Source: Saccharopolyspora soli (GTDB lineage: Bacteria; Actinomycetota; Actinomycetes; Mycobacteriales; Pseudonocardiaceae). From it: a stretch of 44,989 bases of DNA. The stretch lies in assembly GCF_022678645.1 (NCBI RefSeq), contig NZ_JALBWV010000066.1, positions 1 through 44,989 of the forward strand. The letters run 5' to 3'. The translations under genes were made by a program, and so were the position numbers. This document shows, one piece after another, positions 23,585 to 30,779 of this stretch (position 1 is its first letter; the number at the start of each line of letters is the position of its first letter). The notes below the pieces were generated by a model. It was not told the origin of the DNA. It searched no databases and saw nothing but the letters and a program-made list of their open reading frames with translations.

Positions 23585-24064
23585 TCACCCCGCCAGGATG
23601 TGTTCCACCCCGGTAATGCCATGGTGAGTGCCGATCACCACGAGGATGTCCCCGGCCTCCAAGGTCTGGCTGGGTCCGGGGGAGGCGATGACGTCCTCGC
23701 CGCGCACGATCGCCACGATCGACGCGCCGGTGCGGGTGCGCGCGCGGGTCTCGCCGAGCGTGCGTCCGGCGAATGCCGAACCCGCGGTGACCTCCACCTG
23801 CCCGGCGTTGAGCCCCGGAACCTCGCGGGTCAGGTCGGCGAATCGCTCCGCGATCCGCGGCGCGCCGAGGATTTCGGTGACCGCGTCGGCCTCGTCCTCG
23901 CTGAGCCGGAACAGCAACCGGACCTCGTCCGGATCATCGCCGGGGTAGGCGACGAACTCGAAGTCGCCCCGTCGACGAGCCACCACGCCGATGCGCTGGC
24001 CGTCGGTGGTGGTGAACTCGTAGCGCAGGCCGACCCCCGGCAGCAACACTTCGGTTACGTCCAT
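23585..24064 (-). CDS. Antiporter regulatory subunit with TrkA-C (RCK_C) domain, KhtT-like
   Basis: 159 residues. The N-terminal ~60 residues (EVLLPGVGLRYEFTTTDGQR) and the C-terminal TrkA-C domain (VEVTAGSAFAGRTLGETRAR, GASIVAIVRGEDVIASPGPS, LEAGDILVVIGTHHGITGVE) match cytoplasmic KhtT-type subunits that gate their partner antiporter in response to cations or nucleotides. The ATG at 24064 is the family start; the open frame upstream reads through the MITE-like repeat. It is co-transcribed with the antiporter downstream. Confidence 0.9.
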   Translation of the reverse strand: MDVTEVLLPGVGLRYEFTTTDGQRIGVVARRRGDFEFVAYPGDDPDEVRLLFRLSEDEADAVTEILGAPRIAERFADLTREVPGLNAGQVEVTAGSAFAGRTLGETRARTRTGASIVAIVRGEDVIASPGPSQTLEAGDILVVIGTHHGITGVEHILAG

Positions 24065-24129
24065 GCGCTCATCATCGCGCCGCGACGACGCCCCTGCCGG
24101 ACAGCAGAACCCCTCGTCAGAGGGCTCGC

Positions 24130-24260
24130 AGAGCCTGTTTCTGGTAGGTCCTCCAGAGAACGCCAGTGGGCACGGTCTGAGAACCCGCGGCGGTGCCGGT
24201 TGCATAGGTGGGCTAAGCGGCTTCGCCGCGTCAAAAACAAGACCAAAGACAGGCACTCAG
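24130..24260. repeat. MITE-like repeat, internally deleted copy C
   Basis: Left end GCCTGTTTCTGG and right end CCAAAGACAGGCACTCAG are imperfect terminal inverted repeats. The core TGAGAACCCGCGGCGGTGCC, the GGTTGCATAGGTGGGCTAAG block and the AAGCGGCTTCGCCGC hairpin match the copies at 29527 and 40832. The middle of the element (the GACATCATG block) is missing. It lies between efeB and the KhtT-like gene. Confidence 0.8.
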
Positions 24261-24277
24261 GCGGCGCTGCGTCGGGG

Positions 24278-25513
24278 TCAGGTTTCGAAGAGGGGCTGGC
24301 CCCAGTAGGTGCCGGATTCGACGCCGGGCGGGCAGGCGAAGATGGCCGATCCGGTGTGCTCCAGGTACTCCATCATCGCGTCCTGTTTGGACAGCGTGCG
24401 CTGCACCGGCACGAACTGGGTGCGCGGATCGCGGTTGAAGCACACGAAGAACAGCCCCGCGTCCAGCCGCCCGAGGCCGTCCGATCCGTCGGTGAAGTTG
24501 TAGCCGCGCCGCAGCATCCGCGCGCCGCCGTGGGTGGCGGGCGCGGCGAGCCGGATGTGCGCGTCCTCGGCGATCCGCAGCTCGCCGTCCGGTCCGCGGG
24601 CCTGGAGGTCAACCGGGTCGAACTCCTCGCCCGCGCCTTGCGGAGCGCCAGTGCCCTTGGCGCGGCCGACGACGGCCTCCTGCTCGCGCAGCGACGTCCG
24701 GTCCCAGGTCTCGATTTGCATCCGGATCCGCCGCGCTACCAGGTAGCTCCCGCCGGACATCCACTGCGGACCGTCGGTTGGCTGGGCCCAGACGTGCTTG
24801 TCCAGCTCTGCGGTGTCCTCGGCCTTGAGGTTGTTCGTGCCGTCCTTGAAGCCGAAGAGGTTGCGCGGCGTGCTCTGGGCTCGTGAGGTGGCGGAGGTCC
24901 GGCCGAAGCCGAGCTGCGACCAGCGCACCGCGACCTTGCCGAAGCCGATGCGCGCCAGGTTGCGCACCGCGTGCACGGCCACCTGCGGATCGTTGGCGCA
25001 CGCCTGCACGCAGAGGTCGCCGCCGCTGCGGGCCGGGTCGAGGTTGTCGGCGGGGAAGTGCGGCAGGTCGATCAGCGCGGCGGGACGCCGGTCGCCCAGG
25101 CCGAACCGCCCGTCGAACAGCGACGGGCCGAATCCGATGGTCAGCGTCAGCGCGGACGCGGGCAGGTCCAGCGCCTCGCCGGTGTCGCCGGGCGGCTCCT
25201 CGGCGGACCCGCCGACCGCGCCGTGGTCGACCGCCTCCAGCCCGGCGGTCATCCGCTCGGCGGCCCGAGTCCAGTCGCGCAGCAGCGCGACCAGCTCGGC
25301 GCGGTCGGTCGTGGTCACGTCGAAAGCCACGAAGTGCATCCGGTCCTGCGCGGGCGTGGTGATCCCCGCCTGGTGCGCTCCGTGGAACGGCACCGTCGCC
25401 GCGGCCTCGTCGGGGCGGCTGCTCGCGACGTACCCGGCTCCGGCGCCCGCGCCCGCGATCGCGACACCGGCGCCGGTCAGCCCGAACAGCCGACGGCGCG
25501 ACACACCGGTCAT
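24278..25513 (-). CDS. efeB: Deferrochelatase/DyP-type peroxidase EfeB
   Basis: 411 residues. A twin-arginine signal (VSRRRLFGLTGAGVAIAGAG) exports the folded hemoprotein. The DyP core shows the distal GFKDGTNN aspartate motif, the proximal heme-ligand His in AEDAHIRLAAP and the heme arginine in RRGYNFTDG. In EfeUOB systems it oxidises ferrous iron or handles heme at the cell surface. The ATG overlaps the efeO stop (ATGA). It is the third gene of the operon and is followed by a MITE-like repeat copy. Confidence 0.94.
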   Translation of the reverse strand: MTGVSRRRLFGLTGAGVAIAGAGAGAGYVASSRPDEAAATVPFHGAHQAGITTPAQDRMHFVAFDVTTTDRAELVALLRDWTRAAERMTAGLEAVDHGAVGGSAEEPPGDTGEALDLPASALTLTIGFGPSLFDGRFGLGDRRPAALIDLPHFPADNLDPARSGGDLCVQACANDPQVAVHAVRNLARIGFGKVAVRWSQLGFGRTSATSRAQSTPRNLFGFKDGTNNLKAEDTAELDKHVWAQPTDGPQWMSGGSYLVARRIRMQIETWDRTSLREQEAVVGRAKGTGAPQGAGEEFDPVDLQARGPDGELRIAEDAHIRLAAPATHGGARMLRRGYNFTDGSDGLGRLDAGLFFVCFNRDPRTQFVPVQRTLSKQDAMMEYLEHTGSAIFACPPGVESGTYWGQPLFET

Positions 25514-26625
25514 CGCACGACCACGCCCGCCGTCTTGCTCAGCGGCTCGCCGAGCGCGTCCACCGCCGCCGCGAGTTCGCGGACCTGCTCGGGGGACAGC
25601 TCGGTGTAGAGCCGGAAGCCGTCGCCGACCTGGTAGCGCGCCAGCAGCGCGTCCACCGCGGCGAACTTCTCGTCCAGGGTGCCCAGCAGCTGCGGGTCCT
25701 TCGCGGCCAGCACCGGCCGCAGCGCGCTGATCACCTGCTTCGCACCGTCCACATTGGCCCGGAAGTCCCACAGGTCGGTGTGCGAGAAGGTTTCCTCCTC
25801 ACCGGTGACCTTGCTGGTGGCGACCTCGTCGAGCAGTTCCTTGGCGCCGCCTGCGATGCCCGCCGGGGTCAGCTCGACACCGCTGGTCTGCGCCACGAGC
25901 TGGTCGGTGTCGGCGACGAGCTGATCGGCGATCGCCGCGGTGTCCGGCTGCGGCCCGGTGACCCAGAGGTCCTTCTCCAACCGGTGGAAACCGGTGAACG
26001 CCTGGCCCGGCTCCAGGTCGGCCTCCCGGCCGTCCATCTTCGGGTCCAGGTCGCCGAAGCTCTCCGCGACCGGTTCGATGCGCTCCCACGGCAGCCGGGC
26101 CGAGGCGTACAACTGCTTGGCCAGCGCCACATCGCCGGATTTGACGGCCTCGGCGAACCGCGCGGTGCTCGTCTTGAGCTCGGCGGCCTGCTGGTCGACG
26201 TACTGCTTGTAATCGGTGACCGACCGCGCTGCCGCACCGTCCGGGGCGGCAGCGGAACCGGTGACGGTGAACTCGCCGCGGATGCCGTCGCCCTGCATGC
26301 CGGGCTTGCACGCCGTGGTGTACTTGCCGCCCTGCGGTACGTCGGCGACGAGCTGCCGCGTCAGGCCGGGCCCGATGTTCTCGACCTCGCTGACGATCCG
26401 ATCGCCTTCGCCGAATAGGTAGAACTCGGTGACCTGGCTGCCGGTGTTGGTGACGTCGAAGCGGATCGTCCCGGCCGGGGCGGAGGTCGTCGACAGCGTG
26501 CAGGCGTTGTCCCCGGCCTGCACCGAGATCGCGCCGGGTGCGTTGCCGCCGGGTTGCCCGCCGCAGCTGGCGAGCAGGACGGTGCACAGCGCGGGAAGCA
26601 GGGTGGCGCGGGCTTTGATGGTCAC
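25510..26625 (-). CDS. efeO: Iron uptake lipoprotein EfeO
   Basis: 371 residues. A lipoprotein signal with lipobox LLASC (C21) anchors it outside the membrane. Next comes a cupredoxin-like domain (about 35-125, TEFYLF and CKPGMQGDGIRGEF) and then the M75/imelysin-like domain with the GFHRLEKDLW motif (HxxE metal site). It binds iron and delivers it to EfeU. The GTG at 26625 follows GGAGAGG and overlaps the efeU stop (GTGA); the stop overlaps the efeB start. Confidence 0.94.
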   Translation of the reverse strand: MTIKARATLLPALCTVLLASCGGQPGGNAPGAISVQAGDNACTLSTTSAPAGTIRFDVTNTGSQVTEFYLFGEGDRIVSEVENIGPGLTRQLVADVPQGGKYTTACKPGMQGDGIRGEFTVTGSAAAPDGAAARSVTDYKQYVDQQAAELKTSTARFAEAVKSGDVALAKQLYASARLPWERIEPVAESFGDLDPKMDGREADLEPGQAFTGFHRLEKDLWVTGPQPDTAAIADQLVADTDQLVAQTSGVELTPAGIAGGAKELLDEVATSKVTGEEETFSHTDLWDFRANVDGAKQVISALRPVLAAKDPQLLGTLDEKFAAVDALLARYQVGDGFRLYTELSPEQVRELAAAVDALGEPLSKTAGVVVR

Positions 26626-27467
26626 TTGGCCTCTCCGGTGCGGATGCTGGCGGGCCGGGCGGCGCCGCGGTGCGGACGAAGGAACAACGGGAGCACGACC
26701 ACCACGTAACCGACCCAGACGACGGCTTCGAGCACGGTGGTCTGCGGCGAGAAGTTGAAGATCCCCTTGAGCAGCGCGCCGTACCAGGACGTCGGCGGCA
26801 CGACGGCGCTGACGTCGAAGGCGAGGGTGTGCAGACCGGGCAGCACCGCGGCTTCCTGCAGGTCGTGCACCCCGTAGGCGAAGACCCCGGCGGCGACGAA
26901 GACGAGCAGCACGCCGGTGACGGTGAAGAACTTCGACAGGTTGATCCGGACCGCCCCGACGTAGATCAGGCAGCCGAGCAGGATCGCGATCGCGATGCCG
27001 ATCACGAAGCCGACCAGCGGTAGCGCGGTGCCGCCACCGGCGGACTGCACGCTGGAGAAGAAGAACACGGCGGTCTCCATGCCTTCCCGGCCGACCGCCA
27101 GGAACGCCAAGGTGGCCACCGCGACCGGGCCCAGCCGCAGCGCCTCGTCCAGTTGGCCGCGCAGTTGGGCGGCCAGCGTGCGGCCTGCCCGGCGCATCCA
27201 GAAGATCATGCCGGTCACGAAGACGACCGCGACGATCGAAGCGGTCCCGCCGAAAGCCTCCTGGGCTTCGAAGCTCAGCGTGGCGGCGGTGTAGGTCAAC
27301 AGCGCGCCCACGGCCACCGACAACGCCACCGCGACGCCCACCCCGCCCCAGACCAGTGGGAGGGCTCGGCGGCGCTCGGTGCGGACCAGGAATGCGACCA
27401 GAATGCTGACCACTAGAACGGCCTCCAGCCCTTCGCGCAGGCCGATCAGGGCATTGCTGAATAGCAT
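26622..27467 (-). CDS. efeU: Ferrous/ferric iron permease EfeU (FTR1 family)
   Basis: 281 residues, about seven membrane helices. Both iron-translocation motifs of FTR1 proteins are present: REGLEA in helix 1 (GLREGLEAVLVV) and REGME in the middle helix (VGREGMETAVFFF). It is the first gene of the efeUOB operon, preceded by a promoter overlapped by an IdeR/DtxR-type iron box (27505-27533), so iron-dependent repression is expected. Part of the inner-membrane importer that works with EfeO and EfeB. Confidence 0.94.
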   Translation of the reverse strand: MLFSNALIGLREGLEAVLVVSILVAFLVRTERRRALPLVWGGVGVAVALSVAVGALLTYTAATLSFEAQEAFGGTASIVAVVFVTGMIFWMRRAGRTLAAQLRGQLDEALRLGPVAVATLAFLAVGREGMETAVFFFSSVQSAGGGTALPLVGFVIGIAIAILLGCLIYVGAVRINLSKFFTVTGVLLVFVAAGVFAYGVHDLQEAAVLPGLHTLAFDVSAVVPPTSWYGALLKGIFNFSPQTTVLEAVVWVGYVVVVLPLFLRPHRGAARPASIRTGEAK

Positions 27468-27504
27468 CCACGTCTTCCTTTTCTCGCAGCTGTCGAGCGA
27501 TCGA

Positions 27505-27533
27505 AACCTAGGTAAGGCTCACCTTGGTGTCAA
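27505..27533 (-). promoter_or_regulatory. efeUOB promoter with IdeR/DtxR-type iron box
   Basis: On the minus strand TTGACA (27528-27533), 17 bases, TAGGTT (27505-27510) form a near-consensus promoter. The spacer and -10 are covered by CTAGGTAAGGCTCACCTTG (plus strand, 27508-27526), which matches the IdeR/DtxR consensus TTAGGTTAGGCTAACCTAA at 14 of 19 positions by my count. Overlap with the promoter implies repression under iron repletion. Confidence 0.85.
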
Positions 27534-27819
27534 GCAATTGTGAAAACCGTGGCATCGACCTGCGACTTTCGCCAGCGGGCCGTTGACCTGCTTGATCGAG
27601 CAATGACCGGAATGCTCGAATGATCACGCGAATACCGTGTTGCGAGGTTTTGTCCGGTCCGGTGATGAATTCCGCTCTCGATTGGGAAGATCAATAGCAC
27701 CGGTGCGTCGAGGCGGTCGAATTCGCGGGAGTTCCCGGTCGGTGACGGGAGTGCCGGGTGCGCCGCCGGGGAGCCGTGGGTCACGTTGTGCCCCACGTGG
27801 CGGGCAGCGTCGGCTAGGG

Positions 27820-28059
27820 TGGCGTGGGCGGACTTCGCGTCCGCCGACGAACGACTTGGCGGTGCTGGGCGAGCCGACCGGAGCATCCCTGCGCTCCGGC
27901 CCGCGAACCCGGCGTTCGACCGCGGAACTAGCCGTGCCGGTTCAAGGCGCCACCGAGGACCGGTCGGCTGTCCCGGGTGGCCAAAAGGGAGGGACGGCGC
28001 ACGCCGTCTCGGCCGCCCGCGTGGAAGAGCCCGCTGACCGGTCGGTCAGCGGGTTTTTT
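27820..28059 (+). ncRNA. Candidate structured non-coding RNA with terminator
   Basis: A region of about 240 bases with four strong hairpins and no good gene. It follows a TAGGGT that could be a -10 element. Hairpins: GGCGGAC/GTCCGCC (from about 27827), CCGGAGC/GCTCCGG (about 27879-27900), GACGGC/GCCGTC (about 27993-28008), and a terminator at 28030-28053 with six T residues. It ends 60 bases before the biotinyl-domain gene. It could be a free-standing small RNA or a leader with an attenuator for that gene. It does not match RNase P, tmRNA, SRP RNA or the riboswitch cores I can recall. Endpoints are estimates. Confidence 0.5.
28030..28059 (+). terminator. Rho-independent terminator
   Basis: Perfect 10-bp stem CCCGCTGACC / GGTCAGCGGG around GGTC, followed directly by six T residues. 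It is the only classical T-tailed terminator I see in the window and it has no coding region before it on this strand, which argues for a non-coding transcript upstream. Confidence 0.88.
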
Positions 28060-28118
28060 CGTCCCCGGCCCGGTCAGCCGGGTGGCGGCCCGGCGGGGGA
28101 GCGGGCACGGTACCGGAC

Positions 28119-28373
28119 ATGTCCACTGTGAAGGCCCAGCAACCCGGCGTGTTCTACCGGCGTCCGGCCCCGGAGGCCGACCCGTACGTGCGCGAAGGCG
28201 GTCACGTCGATCCCGGCCAGACCATCGCGGTGATCGAGGCGGTGAAGACCTACAACCCGGTCAAAGCGAAGACCAGCGGCATCGTGACCCGCTTCCTGCT
28301 CACCGACGGCACCGAGGTCATCCCAGGACAGGACATCGCGGAAGTCGCGGACGAAACACCCGCACGCGGTTGA
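28119..28373 (+). CDS. Orphan biotin/lipoyl-attachment domain protein
   Basis: 84 residues consisting only of a biotinyl domain, like the biotin carboxyl carrier subunit of acyl-CoA carboxylases: GVFYRRPAPEADPYVREGGH at the start, GQTIAVIEAVKTYNPVKA in the middle, SGIVTRFLLTDGTEVIPGQD at the end. The attachment lysine is present, but the usual EAMKM is EAVKT, losing both flanking methionines. No carboxylase subunit or ligase is encoded nearby. It is followed after 57 bases by the J-domain/NERD gene, possibly co-transcribed. Confidence 0.82.
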   Translation: MSTVKAQQPGVFYRRPAPEADPYVREGGHVDPGQTIAVIEAVKTYNPVKAKTSGIVTRFLLTDGTEVIPGQDIAEVADETPARG

Positions 28374-28430
28374 TCTTGGCTTCGGCGCAAGCCCTATCAT
28401 TGCCGCGCAGCAGCGGGAGGCGGGAGGGCA

Positions 28431-29504
28431 GTGCGCGGGGTCGACTACTACGAGTTGCTCGGTGTGGACCGCGACGCGACGGCAGCGGAGATCAAGTCCG
28501 CCTACCGGTCGCTGGCGCGCAGCATGCACCCCGATGTCGGTGGCACCGCGGGCACCTTCCGGTTGCTGCAGGAGGCGTACGAGACGCTCAACGATCCGGT
28601 GCGCCGTGCCGACTACGACAACGCCGCGGAGCCCATCCGCCCGAAGGCCGCCGAGCGGCGTCGGCGGCGGGACTTCGGCGACGACCCGACCTACGTGCCG
28701 AAGCAGCCACGGCTGCGGCTGGACGACATCCCGTGGTGGGACGCCGTTGATCCCAACGCCCGGATCCGCTACCTGCCGATCATCGGGCCGGACCGGGCCC
28801 CGACGTTGGCGCTGGTCGGCGGCTGGTCGCTGTTGCTGCTGGCCGGGCTCGCCGTCGAGTTGACCGCGGTGCTGATGGGCGTCTGGCTGTCCCTGCTGGT
28901 GGCCTCGGGCGTGGTGATCGTGCTGCTGCTGCGGCGGCACATCCGGGCGCACCGCACCGACCGGTCGTTCGTCGCGGAGTACGGCGGCCGCCGGGTCTTC
29001 GGCCTGCCGGACGTGCAGCACGAGCGGGCCCAGCAACTGACCGCCGAGCTGTGCGCGAAGTACCTGACCCGGCTGCCGGGCGTGCGGGTGTTCCACGGGT
29101 TGTCGTGGCCCGACTCGGTGTTCGAGGACGTGCACCACGCGGTGCTCTGCGGTCGGCGGCTGGTGCTGGTGGAGTCCAAGAGTTGGTTGCCCGGCCACTA
29201 CACCGCCGACGACGAGGGCACGTTGTGGCGCAACGGCCATCCGTTCCGGGGTGGCGCGACCCGGCTGCCGGAAGGTGTTGCCACCTTCGAGGAGTTGCTG
29301 CCCGGCGTCGCGGTGCGTGGTGTGGTGCTGATCTATCCCAGCCGCGCCGGTGACGTCACCACCGTGGAACAGGACGGCGATCCGGTTTCGCCGATGACCC
29401 CGGCGCAGTTCGTGCGGGACATCGGGCGGTGGCTGTCGCAGGATCCGGCGACCGTGGACCGCGAGGTGTTCAGCACCGTGTTGGACCAGGTCGTCGCGCA
29501 CTGA
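28431..29504 (+). CDS. J-domain membrane protein with NERD-like nuclease domain
   Basis: 357 residues. Residues 1-66 are a canonical J-domain (DYYELLGVDRDATAAEIKSA, HPD at 33-35, YETLNDPVRRADYD) that should stimulate a DnaK-type Hsp70. A basic linker and an acidic patch follow, then two closely spaced transmembrane helices (about 124-143 and 145-167). The C-terminal region (about 194-310) resembles the NERD nuclease-related domain: VFEDVHHAVLCGRRLVLVES with E248-x-K250 and W252, the PD-(D/E)xK core, then TLWRNG. Both soluble domains are predicted cytoplasmic. The GTG start follows GGGAGG. The combination is unusual; nuclease activity is unproven. Confidence 0.85.
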   Translation: MRGVDYYELLGVDRDATAAEIKSAYRSLARSMHPDVGGTAGTFRLLQEAYETLNDPVRRADYDNAAEPIRPKAAERRRRRDFGDDPTYVPKQPRLRLDDIPWWDAVDPNARIRYLPIIGPDRAPTLALVGGWSLLLLAGLAVELTAVLMGVWLSLLVASGVVIVLLLRRHIRAHRTDRSFVAEYGGRRVFGLPDVQHERAQQLTAELCAKYLTRLPGVRVFHGLSWPDSVFEDVHHAVLCGRRLVLVESKSWLPGHYTADDEGTLWRNGHPFRGGATRLPEGVATFEELLPGVAVRGVVLIYPSRAGDVTTVEQDGDPVSPMTPAQFVRDIGRWLSQDPATVDREVFSTVLDQVVAH

Positions 29505-29526
29505 CCTGCCGGTGAGGGAGAGAGAG

Positions 29527-29706
29527 CTCGGGTCGTTTTGCGTGGCGGTGCGGGTGGCGGAACCTCATCAGGGGCCGTCTCGGTCCGGGATCCCCGACAT
29601 CATGTATGCCAATACATCACGTCGTGGCTGTCCTCCCGAGACGACCCCTGAGAACCCGCGGCGGTGCCGGTTGCATAGGTGGGCTAAGCGCCTTCGGCGC
29701 TTGCGG
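29527..29706. repeat. MITE-like repeat, copy D
   Basis: Contains the blocks GTTTTGCGTGGCGGTGCGGG, CGGGATCCCCGACATCATGT, CACGTCGTGGCT, TGAGAACCCGCGGCGGTGCC, the GGTTGCATAGGTGGGCTAAG block and the hairpin AAGCGCCTTCGGCGCTT. The left terminal repeat is largely lost and the right end grades into non-repeat sequence, including another small hairpin AAGCGGCTACGCCGCTT (about 29758-29774). The gap 29505-29875 between the J-domain gene and doxX holds nothing else that I can support. Confidence 0.8.
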
Positions 29707-29875
29707 TGGCTCAGCTGTGGTCCAGCTGCTCGTCGCGGTGGCGCGGTTCACCGCTGGAAGCGGCTACGCCGCTTGCCTGATGCGATTTTTTCCGCCGGGC
29801 GCGATGAGTTTTCGTTTCTCCTCCGGTCTGTACGGGTAGTCGACATTCCCGGCAGATCGGAAAGGGTGCAACGCC

Positions 29876-30274
29876 ATGACTACCAGCTCGATCGCGACTG
29901 TTTCCCAGCGGCGGAGCGTGCATGTGGCGCTTTGGGTGCTGCAGGTCCTCCTGGCGGCGTTCTTCGTGTTCGCCTCGGTCCCGAAGCTGCTCGGTGACCC
30001 GATGACGGTGCAGATGTTCGGGCTGATCGGGCTCGGGCAGTGGTTCCGCTACCTGACCGGCGCGCTGGAACTGCTGGGCGCGATCGGCCTGCTGGTGCCC
30101 CGGCTGGCCGGACTGGCCGCGCTGGGTCTGGCTGGCGTCATGATCGGCGCGACGATCACCCAGCTGTTCGTGTTCGGCTCGCCCGCTCTGGCATCGATGC
30201 CGTTCGTCCTCTGCCTGGTGTTCCTGGCGATCGCCTGGGGACGTCGTCGTTCCATCCCGCTGGTCAACCGCTGA
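29876..30274 (+). CDS. DoxX family membrane protein
   Basis: 132 residues with four hydrophobic helices, standard for DoxX-like proteins: LWVLQVLLAAFFVFASVPKL, then WFRYLTGALELLGAIGLLVP, ALGLAGVMIGATITQLFVFG and FVLCLVFLAIAWGRRR. The SVPKL and YLTGALELLGAIGLL signatures are typical. Function is ill-defined; family members affect redox or thiol stress and membrane complexes. GAAAGGG lies upstream of the ATG. The VOC gene follows 28 bases later, so the two are likely co-transcribed. Confidence 0.87.
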   Translation: MTTSSIATVSQRRSVHVALWVLQVLLAAFFVFASVPKLLGDPMTVQMFGLIGLGQWFRYLTGALELLGAIGLLVPRLAGLAALGLAGVMIGATITQLFVFGSPALASMPFVLCLVFLAIAWGRRRSIPLVNR

Positions 30275-30302
30275 TCAACTCATTTCGCGAAGAGGAGCAA
30301 GC

Positions 30303-30698
30303 ATGTCCATCAAGACCTTCGTCAACCTGCCCGTCAAGGACCTCGGCAAGTCCATCGAGTTCTTCACCGCGCTGGGCTTCAGCTTCAACCAGCAGTTCAC
30401 CGACGAGAACGCGACGTGCATGGTGATCAGCGACGAAGCCTACGCGATGCTGCTGGTGGAACCGTTCTTCAAGCAGTTCACCAAGAAGGAGTTGGTGGAC
30501 GCCACGAAGGCCACCGAGGTGGTGGTGGCCCTCGGCGTGGAATCCAGGGCGCAGGTCGACGAGATGGCCGAAAAGGCGTTCGCCGCGGGCGCGCAGCCTG
30601 CCAACGAGCCGATGGACGAAGGCCCGATGTACACCAAGAGCTTCCAGGACCTCGACGGCCACATCTGGGAGCTCGTCCACATGTCGCTCGACGACTGA
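30303..30698 (+). CDS. VOC (glyoxalase/extradiol-like) family protein
   Basis: 131 residues, two beta-alpha-beta-beta-beta modules: TFVNLPVKDLGKSIEFFTAL at the start and SFQDLDGHIWELVHMSLDD at the end, the latter carrying the conserved Asp-x-His/Glu positions. This subgroup (with MLLVEPFFKQFTKKELVDA) is annotated as glyoxalase or lactoylglutathione-lyase-like, without known substrate. AAGAGGAGC provides a good ribosome-binding site. It follows the DoxX gene closely and ends before a terminator-like repeat. Confidence 0.9.
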   Translation: MSIKTFVNLPVKDLGKSIEFFTALGFSFNQQFTDENATCMVISDEAYAMLLVEPFFKQFTKKELVDATKATEVVVALGVESRAQVDEMAEKAFAAGAQPANEPMDEGPMYTKSFQDLDGHIWELVHMSLDD

Positions 30699-30716
30699 AC
30701 GACACGAAGGTGAGGC

Positions 30717-30759
30717 GAAGGGCACCTTTTACCAAGTATGTTGGTGAAAGGTGCCCTTC
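30717..30759. repeat. Hairpin repeat, GTGAGGGGCACCC family, copy 4
   Basis: 19-bp stem with one G-T pair and loop GTATG, starting GAAGGGCACC. It stands between the convergent VOC and ABC substrate-binding protein genes and fits a bidirectional terminator. The GTGAGG outer edge of the family is preserved on the left just before it. Confidence 0.82.
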
Positions 30760-30779
30760 ACCCACAGCTCGGATCGCGG

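Noticed and set aside
22328..24886. Plus-strand open frame of about 850 codons
   Set aside because: Antisense to the antiporter pair and the 3' end of efeB, and passing through two repeats; no domain, no ribosome-binding site, and composition typical of a shadow frame.
24278..25771. Longer efeB reading frame starting at 25771
   Set aside because: The additional residues overlap the end of efeO in another frame and precede the Tat signal; ATG 25513 overlaps the efeO stop as expected in an operon.
27530..27886. Minus-strand frame of 118 codons before efeU
   Set aside because: Overlaps the iron-box promoter and the structured RNA candidate; no family similarity, no ribosome-binding site, and mixed codon composition.
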